Origin: Staphylococcus hyicus
Lineage (GTDB): Bacteria > Bacillota > Bacilli > Staphylococcales > Staphylococcaceae
Direction: 5' to 3'
Assembly: GCF_000816085.1 (NCBI RefSeq)
Contig: NZ_CP008747.1
Location: 2,294,001 to 2,358,000, forward strand
DNA length: 64,000 nucleotides
Shown: positions 23,614 through 40,195 of the stretch, in pieces
Layout of the letters: each line of letters starts with the position of its first letter
Position numbering within the stretch: the first letter of the stretch is position 1
The notes under the pieces: model-generated
Seen by the model: only the letters and a program-made list of their open reading frames with translations
Databases searched by the model: none
What the model was told of the DNA's origin: nothing
Position numbers and translations under genes: made by a program

Positions 23614-24417
23614 TTAATTCATCGTTTTTAATTCTTCAAGATGATATTCTAACGTTTGTTCGAAGCCTTCTACTTTAACGTGCATCGTGACATTAATAAC
23701 ATTTAGACTCACGACTTCACCACGTCCTTCTGGGGTATCGATAACTTCACCTACATCCGGCAGTTGTTCACGCGCCGCTTCATACATGTCGTCTTCATAT
23801 TTAAGACAACACATTAATCGGCCACATGCACCTGAAATTTTAGATGGATTCAACGATAAGTTTTGATCTTTCGCCATTTTGATAGACACAGGTTCAAAAT
23901 CACCTAAAAACGTCGAACAACATAATGAGCGGCCACATGGGCCAATACCACCTAAAAGCTTGGCTTCATCACGCACACCTATTTGTCGCAGTTCAATACG
24001 CGTTTTTAATTTTTGTGCGAGTAAACGTACTAATTTACGGAAATCAATACGTTCATCAGCAGTGAAGTTAAAAATCACTTTAGACCGGTCTAACGTATAT
24101 TCACAATTGACCAATCGCATATCCAACGCTAAATCAGCAACATATGCTTTACATAAGGCTAATGCTTCGTCAGCAGCGATATCATTTGCTTCTTGCGCGC
24201 ACACATCTTCTTCAGTCGCCACACGCACAACAGGTTTTAATGGCTGTGCCACATCTTCCCCATTAATCGTTTTCGGTGCATGCTTGACTATTCCCAATTC
24301 ATAACCACGTTGTGATTCCACAACAACGGCTGTACCTTCAGCCAACTCATCTTGACATGGTGCGTAATATTCAAGGGTATTGGATTTTTTAAAATAAACA
24401 CCTACAACAATGCACAT
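23614..24417 (-). CDS. ricT: RicT (YaaT), PSP1-family RNA-maturation factor
   Basis: Part of the Ric (Y-) complex that guides RNase Y-dependent mRNA maturation. The 267-residue protein has the PSP1 C-terminal domain and the cysteine cluster GGIGPCGRSLCCSTFLG and SGACGRLMCCLKYED, which ligands an iron-sulfur cluster in the B. subtilis complex. The ATG at 24417 is 6 bases behind AAGGGGTG; an upstream GTG in frame overlaps that site and is less likely. It is packed against holB and yabA. Confidence 0.93.
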   Translation of the reverse strand: MCIVVGVYFKKSNTLEYYAPCQDELAEGTAVVVESQRGYELGIVKHAPKTINGEDVAQPLKPVVRVATEEDVCAQEANDIAADEALALCKAYVADLALDMRLVNCEYTLDRSKVIFNFTADERIDFRKLVRLLAQKLKTRIELRQIGVRDEAKLLGGIGPCGRSLCCSTFLGDFEPVSIKMAKDQNLSLNPSKISGACGRLMCCLKYEDDMYEAAREQLPDVGEVIDTPEGRGEVVSLNVINVTMHVKVEGFEQTLEYHLEELKTMN

Positions 24418-24422
24418 GTGCA

Positions 24423-25352
24423 TCACCCCTTTACTTTAATTGCAATTTGCTCAAATACAAGCGTAGGATTTACGTTTTGATTGAGTTTTTTATGTGCTTC
24501 TGTTATTTGTTCAATGATGTAGGTTAAATGACGATAACTTAACTGTTGTACACGTGTTTCATAATATGACTGTAACTCTGAAAATGTAATGCGAGACGTC
24601 ATTCCTGATTTGATGTACATTAAATCTTGAAAATATGCATTAATTCCCGCCAAAGTAAGCAATTGAAGGCGACGATTTTTCGCATGTTTCAATAACTCTA
24701 CAATGCCGATAAGCGCCATGTCACGTTGCTTGAGTAAACGGTCACACCATTGTAAAGTCTGCTTTCGTAATTGTATTAAATCATTGTCTTCGTTCAACTG
24801 GCGCGCCTCTTCAAATTGTGTAGTGTACGTACTGATAAACTCTGCCACTGGTTTAGATACCCCCTCATGTTCAACGAGACGTTCAATAAACGTGTGACGA
24901 TGCATCGGTTTAAAATAGACATGTTGGCACCTTGAATGAATCGTATCTAAAATTTGTTCAGGTTTAGAAGAAATAAGTATGGCAATTGTATTGGAAGGGG
25001 GTTCCTCTAAAAATTTTAAAATACTGTTTTCACCTTGTACGGTTAAACGTTCAAAATCTTGTATGATATATACTTTAAAGTCACTTTCTATTGGCAATTG
25101 ATTCATGTGATGGACAAGTTGCTCGATGCGTGCTTTTTTAATGGTTGTCTCATCAGTTTTAACATAATGAAAATCCGGGTGATTGTGCGCCTCTATTTTA
25201 GCTTTACATTGGCCATTGTCTTGACACAAAATATGCGACGCAAACGTCACTGCCGTTGTGATCATCGTTTCTAAATCGTCACCTTCGAATAAATACGCGT
25301 GAGAAAGCTTTTGATTAGAATACGCTTTAAGTAATTGCTCAATTTCCTTCAT
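24423..25352 (-). CDS. holB: DNA polymerase III delta' subunit
   Basis: Clamp-loader subunit that works with DnaX (encoded at 35013-36698). The 309-residue AAA-fold protein shows the zinc module CQDNGQCKAKIEAHNHPDFH, the sensor-like region FKVYIIQDFERLTVQGENSI, FLEEPPSNTIAILISS, and the SRCQ box. As usual for delta', the Walker A motif is degenerate. It lies upstream of ricT and yabA on the same strand, a conserved replication-linked block. Confidence 0.93.
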   Translation of the reverse strand: MKEIEQLLKAYSNQKLSHAYLFEGDDLETMITTAVTFASHILCQDNGQCKAKIEAHNHPDFHYVKTDETTIKKARIEQLVHHMNQLPIESDFKVYIIQDFERLTVQGENSILKFLEEPPSNTIAILISSKPEQILDTIHSRCQHVYFKPMHRHTFIERLVEHEGVSKPVAEFISTYTTQFEEARQLNEDNDLIQLRKQTLQWCDRLLKQRDMALIGIVELLKHAKNRRLQLLTLAGINAYFQDLMYIKSGMTSRITFSELQSYYETRVQQLSYRHLTYIIEQITEAHKKLNQNVNPTLVFEQIAIKVKG

Positions 25353-25461
25353 GTCACGACTCCTTTATCTCCCTATCCTGATGATTGAATTAGATTTTTA
25401 ATTTATTCTATACACAACACTCATATTCAGTCATCACCGACAGTTGTGTATTTAAAGAAAA

Positions 25462-25517
25462 AAGGTTGGACAGTCGTATACACTGCCATAAAGACCCGCA
25501 TACGCTACCACAACCTT
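25462..25517 (-). terminator. Terminator after pstA
   Basis: Outer arms AAGGTTG and CAACCTT enclose an inner small hairpin (GCAGT/ACTGT); the minus strand continues with TTTTTTC. It lies 10 bases after the pstA stop. Confidence 0.65.
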
Positions 25518-25526
25518 CGTTATCAT

Positions 25527-25886
<360 letters not shown>

Positions 25887-26003
25887 TCATATGTCACTTC
25901 ATCACTCATGGCTGAATCATAAAATTCAAATTAATGTGTCATTTCATTATAAACGATTTTGATCTCTTAAAACATGTTCCATTATGTCATACATTGTCAC
26001 CAC

Positions 26004-27960
<1,957 letters not shown>

Positions 27961-28049
27961 CACTATCTACCTCTTCCATCATTTAATTTAATCCTATCAC
28001 GCTACACCGCTTTCCTATGTATGAATACTCGACAATTTAATCAATATAC

Positions 28050-28078
28050 TTTAAAAACACGCACATATGTTCTATAAT
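28050..28078 (+). promoter_or_regulatory. Sigma-A promoter for the 63-codon orphan
   Basis: TTTAAA and a perfect TATAAT separated by 17 bases, ending 18 bases before the start codon at 28097. Confidence 0.55.
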
Positions 28079-28096
28079 ACGAACGAGGTGAAAAAC

Positions 28097-28288
28097 ATGG
28101 ACATTCATTTAGATTGGAATAAAGCATTTCAAGAATTCCAAGACATTTTAAATTCAGGTATTCATCCCCAATGGTTATATGCTGCAACAACAAATTTAAT
28201 TTTAGAACCTGCTTATACAGGACAAGGGAAGCAATTTTTTTATACTAAAGATATTATAAACGCTAGCGAACGCATGCCATTTTTTTAA
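28097..28288 (+). CDS. Hypothetical protein, 63 residues
   Basis: I do not recognise this small protein. It starts MDIHLDWNKAFQEFQDILNS behind a perfect GAGGTG ribosome site 8 bases away, and a TATAAT promoter lies upstream, so it looks like a real gene. It is soluble, has no signal peptide, and ends with aromatic residues (ERMPFF). It reads against the rRNA operon and no plus-strand terminator with a T tract follows; the only hairpin is the rRNA terminator at 28335-28361. Confidence 0.65.
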   Translation: MDIHLDWNKAFQEFQDILNSGIHPQWLYAATTNLILEPAYTGQGKQFFYTKDIINASERMPFF

Positions 28289-28334
28289 ACTTTAGACATA
28301 CGACTGTCAACTTTTATATCTTGATAAACAAAAA

Positions 28335-28361
28335 ACCCCAAGCACATATTGTACTTGGGGT
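28335..28361 (-). terminator. rRNA operon terminator
   Basis: ACCCCAAG and CTTGGGGT form an 8-bp GC-rich stem; the minus strand continues GGGGTTTTTTG. It lies 7 bases after the 5S 3' end. Confidence 0.9.
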
Positions 28362-28368
28362 CCATTTG

Positions 28369-28483
28369 CTTGGCAACGTCCTACTCTCGCGGAACGTAAG
28401 TCCGACTACCATCGGCGCTAAAGAGCTTAACTTCTGTGTTCGGCATGGGAACAGGTGTGGCCTCTTTGCTATTGTCACCAAAC
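28369..28483 (-). rRNA. rrf: 5S ribosomal RNA
   Basis: About 115 bases that match staphylococcal 5S rRNA, recognisable by CCATGCCGAACACAGAAGTT and the complementary ends TTTGGTGAC and GTTGCCAAGC. It is the last gene of the minus-strand rRNA operon, about 120 bases after the 23S 3' end, and a substrate for RNase M5 (rnmV). Ends are placed by eye to within a few bases. Confidence 0.95.
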
Positions 28484-28603
28484 AATGTTTTACTTCGTGT
28501 CAAACGTTCGCATTCGAACATGTCACTTCGTAAAATGAATGATTATACATTCAAAACTAGATAGTAAGTATTATTTCACAAGCATCACCTTATGAACTAA
28601 ATT

Positions 28604-33458
<4,855 letters not shown>

Positions 33459-33607
33459 GAAGTAAGCTTGATATAGCTCATTGATTGCTTAAGCCAATCA
33501 CTCTTAAAAGTACGTTACGTACTCAAAATTATTGGAATTAACGTTGACATATTGTCATTCAGTTTTCAATGTTCATGCGTCGTTTTCTTTCGACTCGACA
33601 AGAATTG

Positions 33608-33636
33608 ATTATACACACTTTCGATTCTCAAGTCAA
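33608..33636 (-). promoter_or_regulatory. rRNA operon promoter P2
   Basis: TTGACT and a perfect TATAAT separated by 17 bases on the minus strand, about 150 bases before the mature 16S 5' end. Confidence 0.8.
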
Positions 33637-33701
33637 CAACTTTTTGAAATTATTTTTTAGATGTGTTTCGCAATCACTTTTGTGCCGCTCAACAAGATAT
33701 A

Positions 33702-33730
33702 ACTATACAGGCATTCGCCGATATGCACAA
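33702..33730 (-). promoter_or_regulatory. rRNA operon promoter P1
   Basis: TTGTGC and TATAGT with a 17-base spacer and a TG before the -10 on the minus strand, 94 bases upstream of P2. Tandem promoters are usual for Firmicute rRNA operons. Confidence 0.55.
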
Positions 33731-33999
33731 CACTAAAAATTACACTCTATACCACTTTTTGAAAACAAAACACCTGTTTTACAATTTTTATTGAACAAAA
33801 CGGAATTGATCCCTAGCAGCATTAGTAATCAAAAAAACAGCACCATTCATAAGTACATGAACGGTGTTGATTTTTTGTTCTTTATTTATATAGTCTTTAT
33901 GACGGGAATGATAATGATTCAAAATATCGTTTTGATTGATTCATTACCCGAGACTTTAGAATCGTTATGCTGAAACCGAAAAGCCATTTTGATGTACAT
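33731..33999. other. Intergenic stretch between recR and the rRNA promoters
   Basis: This AT-rich stretch holds the terminator at 33841-33866 and otherwise no gene I can support. A further weak inverted repeat (AAAGCCATTT/AAATGGCTTT, about 33977-34027) overlaps the end of recR. Confidence 0.45.
33841..33866 (-). terminator. Terminator after the dnaX-ybaB-recR unit
   Basis: CACCGTTCAT pairs with ATGAATGGTG (one G-T pair) around a 6-base loop. The minus strand continues GCTGTTTTTTTG, and the plus strand also shows a T run, so it could work both ways. It separates recR from the rRNA promoters. Confidence 0.8.
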
Positions 34000-34596
34000 C
34001 TACATTTCAGTCCTGCCAGAAATGGCTTTAGATAAAGTCACTTCATCTGCATACTCTAGATCACCGCCTACTGAAAGGCCTTGCGCTAAGCGCGTGACAC
34101 GAATGCCCAGAGGTTTTACCAATCTAGAAATATACATAGATGTAGATTCACCCTCAAGATTCGGGTTCATCGCTAAGATCAATTCTTGCACTTCTTCATC
34201 TTTCAAACGTTCAATGAGTGCTGGAATATTAATATCTTCTGGCCCAATACCGTCCATTGGAGAAATGGTTCCATGCAAAACATGATATAACCCTTTATAT
34301 TCTTTCATTTTTTCCATCGCAATCACATCTTTATCATCTTCTACAACACATATGATTGAGCGATCACGTTGTTTGTCTTCACAAATATAACATGGGTCTT
34401 GTTCTGTAATATGCCCACATGTACTACAATAAGTTAGTTCACGTTTCACATCCACGAGTGCCTTTGCGAATTGTACGACGTCATCTTCTTTCATATCTAA
34501 TACATGAAAAGCCAGACGTTGCGCCGTTTTCGGGCCAATGCCTGGCAATTTCATGAAACTGTCAATCAGTTTAGAAATAGGTGCTGGATAATGCAT
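34000..34596 (-). CDS. recR: Recombination protein RecR
   Basis: Acts with RecF and RecO to load RecA on gapped DNA. The 198-residue protein has the N-terminal helix-hairpin-helix [17 protein letters not shown], the four-cysteine zinc finger [18 protein letters not shown], and a Toprim domain containing [16 protein letters not shown]. Its ATG follows the ybaB stop by one base, so translation is coupled. The dnaX-ybaB-recR order is universal in Firmicutes. Confidence 0.97.
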   Translation of the reverse strand: MHYPAPISKLIDSFMKLPGIGPKTAQRLAFHVLDMKEDDVVQFAKALVDVKRELTYCSTCGHITEQDPCYICEDKQRDRSIICVVEDDKDVIAMEKMKEYKGLYHVLHGTISPMDGIGPEDINIPALIERLKDEEVQELILAMNPNLEGESTSMYISRLVKPLGIRVTRLAQGLSVGGDLEYADEVTLSKAISGRTEM

Positions 34597-34597
34597 C

Positions 34598-34918
34598 TTA
34601 CATCATTCCTGGAATGTTAAGACCTTTAGTGTGTTTACCTAAACGTTCAGCTGTTAAATCATCTGCCTTGGACATCGCTTCATTTGTAGCAGCTAATACT
34701 AAGTCTTGTAACATTTCTACATCTTCTGGATCTACAACTTCTTCGTTGATTTGTACATCTACAACTTCTTTATGGCCGGAGACGATGACTTTCACCATGC
34801 CACCACCAGCTGTACCTTCAACTTTTTCTTCTTTTAATTTCTCTTGTTCATCTGCCATTTTCTTTTGCATTTTTTGCATTTGTTTCATCATTTGTTGCAT
34901 ATTTCCGCCACCGCGCAT
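34598..34918 (-). CDS. YbaB/EbfC nucleoid-associated protein
   Basis: A 106-residue DNA-binding protein with a helical, methionine- and lysine-rich N-terminus ([20 protein letters not shown]) and the conserved [20 protein letters not shown] core. Family members bind DNA as dimers and may organise the nucleoid. The ATG at 34918, 9 bases after AGGAGG, agrees with the family start; a slightly longer frame exists. It sits between dnaX and recR. Confidence 0.94.
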   Translation of the reverse strand: MRGGGNMQQMMKQMQKMQKKMADEQEKLKEEKVEGTAGGGMVKVIVSGHKEVVDVQINEEVVDPEDVEMLQDLVLAATNEAMSKADDLTAERLGKHTKGLNIPGMM

Positions 34919-35012
34919 AATCTTCTTCCTCCTCAAAATACTTCATTCATTTAATAGAGGGTCACACCCCTCTTAGATTCGTTTACAATTATACATACCT
35001 TTCAAACAATTG

Positions 35013-36698
35013 TCATGTTTCGTCTTCGATAATGTGAACCGTATCTTCTCCAAATAAGTCTTTAGCCTTTTGGACAACATTGTCTTTTGGTGCTTGTGAT
35101 GTCGCTTGTTGGGCTTTACCGTGTTTACGTTGATCAAGGTAATCACTTCGCACTTGCATCCATTTGTCCGCTGGAACTCCTACGACTTCAACAGACTTAT
35201 TGATGATGTCTTGAACGACATTCTCAATACTTTCTTTCTTTTCATTATCTTTTTTCAAAATTTCACAATGAATCTCTTCTTCAAATTTTACAAGCACTTT
35301 ATCTTCACTTGCCGCAACAGGTTCCGAATTTTGCAATAAGCTCACCAACGACTTTTGATCGCGATCTTTTGCATATTGAATCACATCTGCCCAACGTTCT
35401 TTAATACGCGCAATATCTTCTTTATTCGCTCTATCTAATACTTTCGCAATTTGTTCTACAGAATATGTGGAACTTCCACCGCGTCGCTTCGTCTGTTTCG
35501 GTTTAGAAGAAGTATTTTGAACCGAGATACCTTGTGATTTCAATGTACGCAGTTCAGCTTCTAAAGCTTCCATACGTCTTACCATAGCATCATTACTTTC
35601 AGAGGGCGCATGATTAACCACTACATCACCTGTTTGCGTCACTTCTTTAATCATTTCAGATAGCTTCACAAGCAATACTTCAAAATGGACGTTTTGGTTA
35701 ACACTAAAACGAATGGACACTAACGTGTCGTTAACAATATCTATCATTTTATACAACACTTCTAGATCGAATTGCACGAGCGCATCAAAAGTAGGCGTGT
35801 CGCCCGTAGTTTTAATCATAATGGTATCACGAATGAAGTAAATCATATCGTTTATGAGACGATTGACTTCTTTACCTTCACTAACGAAGCTGTGATAACG
35901 TTCAAACGCCGCATGAACGTCACCCTGAACTACATCATTAAATAACGCATTTAAGTCTGATTCATCTAAACTCCCTGTCACATCTAATGCATCTTTTAGT
36001 GTCAAACGGTCGTCCCCAAAGGCAATGGCTTGATCCATAATACTTAATGCATCACGCATACCTCCTTCAGACACTTTCGCGATAAATGCTAATGCATCAT
36101 GGTCATAAGCAATACTTTGTGACTCCGCGACATATTGTAGGCGTTCAACAATACTATCGGTATTAATAGCTTTGAAATCAAATCGTTGTGCACGCGAAAT
36201 AATTGTAGGGGGTATTTTATGAGGCTCCGTTGTCGCCAAAATAAAAATGGCGTGTGCTGGCGGTTCTTCTAACGTTTTTAATAACGCATTAAACGCCCCT
36301 GTTGTTAGCATGTGTACCTCGTCAATGATGTACACTTTATATTTAGATTGGCTCGGTGCATATTTGACTTTATCACGAATGTTACGAATCTCATCTACAC
36401 CATTATTACTTGCCGCATCGATTTCTATTACATCTGAATTCGTCCCTTGTGTAATACTCACACAACTTGCACATTCATTACATGGTTCACCATCAGAACG
36501 GGCCTCGCAATTCATCGCTTTCGCGAATATTTTAGCGATACTCGTTTTACCAGTGCCTCTCGGTCCACTAAAAATATAAGCATGTGACTGTTTTTCTTTT
36601 GCGATGGCATTCTTCAATGTTTTTGTGACATGCGTTTGACCCACAACATCTTCAAAACTTTGCGGTCTAAACATTCGGTACAACGCTTGATAATTCAC
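35013..36698 (-). CDS. dnaX: DNA polymerase III gamma/tau subunit
   Basis: Clamp-loader ATPase and replisome organiser. The 561-residue protein has the AAA domain with Walker A FSGPRGTGKTSIAK, the zinc module CNECASC, Walker B-like VYIIDEVHML, and the arginine-finger SRAQ box. The C-terminal tau region (about 370-561) binds polymerase C and ends with KAKDLFGEDTVHIIEDE. The start codon is GTG after GGAGGTG. It works with HolB from the same window. Confidence 0.96.
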   Translation of the reverse strand: MNYQALYRMFRPQSFEDVVGQTHVTKTLKNAIAKEKQSHAYIFSGPRGTGKTSIAKIFAKAMNCEARSDGEPCNECASCVSITQGTNSDVIEIDAASNNGVDEIRNIRDKVKYAPSQSKYKVYIIDEVHMLTTGAFNALLKTLEEPPAHAIFILATTEPHKIPPTIISRAQRFDFKAINTDSIVERLQYVAESQSIAYDHDALAFIAKVSEGGMRDALSIMDQAIAFGDDRLTLKDALDVTGSLDESDLNALFNDVVQGDVHAAFERYHSFVSEGKEVNRLINDMIYFIRDTIMIKTTGDTPTFDALVQFDLEVLYKMIDIVNDTLVSIRFSVNQNVHFEVLLVKLSEMIKEVTQTGDVVVNHAPSESNDAMVRRMEALEAELRTLKSQGISVQNTSSKPKQTKRRGGSSTYSVEQIAKVLDRANKEDIARIKERWADVIQYAKDRDQKSLVSLLQNSEPVAASEDKVLVKFEEEIHCEILKKDNEKKESIENVVQDIINKSVEVVGVPADKWMQVRSDYLDQRKHGKAQQATSQAPKDNVVQKAKDLFGEDTVHIIEDET

Positions 36699-36763
36699 TA
36701 TGGCACCTCCGTTTTTACAATAGTCTCATTATAGCATGTTCACTTTAAATTGTATGTCCAAAC

Positions 36764-37279
36764 TCAATCGAAAATTGAAGAGACATACGTCACCTTTCCA
36801 TAGGGCGGACGTTCTAACGCGTCCCATAAAAATTTGACGAGCGTTTGTGTTTGAAAATCTTCATCTGTGTGTGTAATGCCATGTTGTGAGGACAATTCAT
36901 ATCCCAATGGCACAAAATACGTTTGAGGTCCTACGACAATCATCGTTGTATACTCTAACTCTTGCGCACGTTCCTCTAATGCACGAACGAGCGCCTTCCC
37001 TAATCCCATTTGTCGGTACGTCTCTTTCACTGTTAAGGAAGCTAACATAAGCGCATCATAAACTTCTTCTTCATTTTTAATATGTATCGGCGTACACAAG
37101 GCATGCCCAATAATATCGCCCACTTCATCTTTTGCGATGACTTCGAGTTCAAAATGATATTCTGGCGCTAATCGTAATGTTTGCACACGTTCATATGCTT
37201 TATCGTTATACGCCTCTCGAATCACTTCAAGTGACGGTTCGTAATCATTTTCAGTTAACGTACTAATATATACAGACAT
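36764..37279 (-). CDS. GNAT-family N-acetyltransferase
   Basis: A 171-residue protein starting MSVYISTLTENDYEPSLEVI, with the acetyl-CoA-binding motif in YRQMGLGKALVRALEERAQE (R/Q-x-x-G-x-G/A pattern) and C-terminal PQTYFVPLGYELSSQHGI. The substrate is unknown. The ATG at 37279 is chosen because AAGGAG lies 7 bases before it; a longer frame runs upstream. It is upstream of dnaX on the same strand. Confidence 0.85.
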   Translation of the reverse strand: MSVYISTLTENDYEPSLEVIREAYNDKAYERVQTLRLAPEYHFELEVIAKDEVGDIIGHALCTPIHIKNEEEVYDALMLASLTVKETYRQMGLGKALVRALEERAQELEYTTMIVVGPQTYFVPLGYELSSQHGITHTDEDFQTQTLVKFLWDALERPPYGKVTYVSSIFD

Positions 37280-37368
37280 TTCATCACTCCTTTCTTCCCA
37301 TGTAATCATTACGCACATTATATCAAAATTACGTTTCTAACATGTATAAAAACTGCGAAAACTAAAAA

Positions 37369-37393
37369 GGGATTCCTCACACTGAGAAATCCC
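37369..37393 (-). terminator. Terminator after the SRP RNA
   Basis: GGGATTTCTCA and TGAGGAATCCC form a stem with one mismatch; TTTTTAG follows on the minus strand. It lies about 40 bases beyond the SRP RNA 3' end. Confidence 0.75.
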
Positions 37394-37430
37394 TATCATC
37401 TATACATTTAAATTAATATTCATTTATAAA

Positions 37431-37703
37431 ACCGCGCACCTTTGTGTTGTATATGCATCATAAACGTTACCAAAGTCGATAGCTAAATCTCGGCTACCCC
37501 ACGGCACATATGAGAATCCACTTAATGCTGCTTCCGTCAGGACCTGACATGGTTCATGGGTTCATATTGCATGGGACCGAAATCTTCAGACACCTCGTGC
37601 TTTGGGCAGACTTCACAAATACATATCCGCAACAAAGGAATTCAGCCTCGCATAAAGCGGTTTTCGAGAATAGGGAACCGCTACCTCCCCGCTTAGCACG
37701 GTA
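37431..37703 (-). ncRNA. ffs: Signal recognition particle RNA, long Firmicute form
   Basis: The S-domain signature is plain in RNA sense: GGTCCTGACGGAAGCAGCA around 37535-37560, with CATGTCAGG before it. The 5' part (GCTAAGCGGGGAGGTAGCGG) carries the Alu-domain motifs, and the ends ACCGTGC and GCGCGGT pair. The length of about 270 bases is that of the Bacillus/Staphylococcus 6S-like SRP RNA. It has its own promoter and terminator. Ends are placed by eye. Confidence 0.9.
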
Positions 37704-37709
37704 AAATTA

Positions 37710-37739
37710 ATATTACTATATCCTACGTTGCAATTGCAA
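37710..37739 (-). promoter_or_regulatory. Promoter for the SRP RNA
   Basis: TTGCAA and TAATAT with an 18-base spacer on the minus strand. The -10 lies 7 bases before the predicted RNA 5' end. Confidence 0.55.
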
Positions 37740-37795
37740 GTCCTAACTCACATTAACTATGACAAACCATTGAACAACGTGTATGTTCATTCATT

Positions 37796-38521
37796 TTAAA
37801 TTTTATGACGGCGTGAAAAATCCATGAATTTAAATTCTGTCGCAATATGCTTTGAAATATTATATTGGAATTTCGTTGTATCTTTAAGGTGTACAATTCC
37901 CCGCACTGTCGCAGTATATTCTGGTGTCATCGCTCCAAAAGCCTCAAACTCTAATTGACTAAAGGGCTCAAAAGTGATGGACTTACTCGAAAAACTAATT
38001 TCAAATCCTTTTACGTTTTCAATGTAATCATAAAGTGACGCTTGGACAATGGATTCCGTTAAATCAGGAAACATATCGGCGCGTACAAAGTCTTCGTCGA
38101 TAATTTTAGTGACTCCTTCAACTTGGCGAAAACGGATAAAATGCCAAAGCGGTGTGTCCGCTGAAATTTTCAGTGCTTGTTTGACATGTGGCACATCTCT
38201 TGCAACGATACGCTCAAACGAATGGATAACGGTTTGATGTTGTAAATTCATATATTTTTTCACTTCTTTAAAGCTCATTAAATCTGCAAACGGAAATTCT
38301 GTGACACCTTGATAAATGACGACAGATCCTTTTCCTCGAATCTTTTGAATCATCCCTTCAGATACGAGCATATTCAAACTTTTACGCACTGTTTCACGTG
38401 ACACGTTGTAATTTTCCACCAATTGATGTTCTGAAGGCAATTGATCACCATATCGATAATCCCCTTCTAAGATTGCGCGTCGCATATTTTCGTAAATCAG
38501 TTTGAATTTGTTTTGTTTCAT
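37796..38521 (-). CDS. treR: Trehalose operon repressor TreR (GntR/HutC family)
   Basis: Represses the trehalose operon until trehalose-6-phosphate binds. The 241-residue protein has a GntR winged helix at residues 5-70 (ILEGDYRYGDQLPSEHQLVE, VSRETVRKSLNMLVSEGMIQ) and a UTRA effector domain (about 90-235). It is the last gene of treP-treC-treR, 15 bases after treC, and its likely operators lie in the treP promoter (41655-41690), giving autoregulation. Confidence 0.95.
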   Translation of the reverse strand: MKQNKFKLIYENMRRAILEGDYRYGDQLPSEHQLVENYNVSRETVRKSLNMLVSEGMIQKIRGKGSVVIYQGVTEFPFADLMSFKEVKKYMNLQHQTVIHSFERIVARDVPHVKQALKISADTPLWHFIRFRQVEGVTKIIDEDFVRADMFPDLTESIVQASLYDYIENVKGFEISFSSKSITFEPFSQLEFEAFGAMTPEYTATVRGIVHLKDTTKFQYNISKHIATEFKFMDFSRRHKI

Positions 38522-38536
38522 TGTCGTCTTCGCCTC

Positions 38537-40177
38537 TTATTCATTTTCTTTAGCAATCACAATCGCACTATAGCCACTGATGTTATTTTTATTTATCGTA
38601 CCATTTTGCATCACAATATGACCATTTATATTTAAATCAGTCGGCATATCAACGGTCTCCTGTGTCATATTGGCAACCACTAGCCATGTTTCTCCCTTAT
38701 AATGACGTTCATAAACAAAGAGGTACGGGTGATTCATGTATTTAGGAATGATGTTTCCGTAAGTGATAATATCATACTCGTGGCGTAAGCGAATCAGTTC
38801 ACGATAGGTGTAAAAGATGGAATCTTTATCCGCTAAAGCCGCTTCAACATTAATTGTATCGTAATGACGTGCCACCTCAATCCACGGGGTACCTGACGTA
38901 AACCCTGCATGTGTCGTAGCATTCCATTGCATAGGCGTTCGCGAATTATCCCGCGATTTCTGCCCTAAAATCATCATGATGTCCCTTTCTGCCATCCCTT
39001 TATCTTTCATCATATGATATGCATTTAACGTCTCAACATCACGATATTGATCAATGGACGTAAAATGCGGGTTAGTCATACCAATTTCTTCACCTTGATA
39101 AATATATGGCGTCCCTTGTAGCAGATGTAGCACAATCGCAAGCGTTTTAGCACTTCTTAGACGTAACACCTCGTTTTCATCACTGCCAAAGCGGGAGACC
39201 ACACGTGGTTGGTCATGATTGCACCAAAAAATCGCATTCCAACCACCTCCATCGTAAATACCACGTTGCCAAGCCATTAAAATCGATTTTAACTGGAGTA
39301 AATCAAATGGTTGATTCGTCCATTTTTCACCATCTTTATAATCCACTTTTAAATGATGAAAATTAAAGACGCTGCTTAATTCTTGACGGTCTTCACGTGT
39401 ATACTGAATACAATGCGCTAATGTCGTTGAAGACATTTCCCCAACAGTCATTAATCCTTTATCACCAAATGTATGACGATTCAATTCATGTAAGTAATCA
39501 TGCACACGCGGGCCATCTGTATAAAATTCTTTGCCAATCGCTTTAGAATCTGTAAATGTGTCTTTAGAAATTAAATTAATAACATCAAATCGAAAGCCAT
39601 CCACACCTAAATCAATCCAATGATTTACAATATCAAACACTTCTTGACGCACTTGCGGGTTGTCCCAATTTAAATCCGCTTGCGTGACATCAAATAGATG
39701 CAAGTAATATTCATCAGACGCCGCATCGTATTCCCATGCATTCCCTCCGAATTTAGATTCCCAATTTGTAGGCGGTCCACCTTTTGAAGGTTTGAAAAAA
39801 TAATAATCCCGATAAGGACTCGATTTAGACTTCAACGCTTCTTGAAACCATCGATGTTCCGTTGACGTATGATTGACAACTATATCCAACATGATTTTTA
39901 ACTCTCGTGCATGCGCTTCTTGAATGAGTGTTTTCAAATCATCCTCGTCACCAAATTGTGCATTGATTTGATAATAATCTCGAATATCATAACCATTATC
40001 ATTCATTGGTGAATCATAAATCGGTGTAAGCCATATATAATCAACGCCTAAATACGCTAGATAATCTAACTTTTCAATGATACCTTGTAAATCACCTTCA
40101 CCATTTCCAGTTGTATCATTAAAAGACTTTACGTAAATTTGATACACAACTGATTTTTTCCAATCTCGTTGTACCAA
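38537..40177 (-). CDS. treC: Trehalose-6-phosphate hydrolase (alpha,alpha-phosphotrehalase)
   Basis: Splits trehalose-6-phosphate to glucose and glucose-6-phosphate in the cytoplasm. The 546-residue GH13 enzyme shows the barrel motifs DIVVNHTS, GFRFDVINLI (nucleophile Asp), VGEMSS (acid/base Glu) and FWCNHDQPRV. The start codon is TTG after an AAGGTGGG site. It follows treP by 18 bases and receives the product of the TreP transporter. Confidence 0.96.
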   Translation of the reverse strand: MVQRDWKKSVVYQIYVKSFNDTTGNGEGDLQGIIEKLDYLAYLGVDYIWLTPIYDSPMNDNGYDIRDYYQINAQFGDEDDLKTLIQEAHARELKIMLDIVVNHTSTEHRWFQEALKSKSSPYRDYYFFKPSKGGPPTNWESKFGGNAWEYDAASDEYYLHLFDVTQADLNWDNPQVRQEVFDIVNHWIDLGVDGFRFDVINLISKDTFTDSKAIGKEFYTDGPRVHDYLHELNRHTFGDKGLMTVGEMSSTTLAHCIQYTREDRQELSSVFNFHHLKVDYKDGEKWTNQPFDLLQLKSILMAWQRGIYDGGGWNAIFWCNHDQPRVVSRFGSDENEVLRLRSAKTLAIVLHLLQGTPYIYQGEEIGMTNPHFTSIDQYRDVETLNAYHMMKDKGMAERDIMMILGQKSRDNSRTPMQWNATTHAGFTSGTPWIEVARHYDTINVEAALADKDSIFYTYRELIRLRHEYDIITYGNIIPKYMNHPYLFVYERHYKGETWLVVANMTQETVDMPTDLNINGHIVMQNGTINKNNISGYSAIVIAKENE

Positions 40178-40195
40178 TGCTATCCCACCTTAAAT

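Noticed and set aside
33791-33973. 60-codon plus-strand frame upstream of recR
   Set aside because: It reads through the terminator hairpin at 33841-33866 and has no ribosome site.
33977-34027. Second terminator at the end of recR
   Set aside because: AAAGCCATTT/AAATGGCTTT can pair, but one arm is recR coding sequence, the loop is long and no T tract follows.
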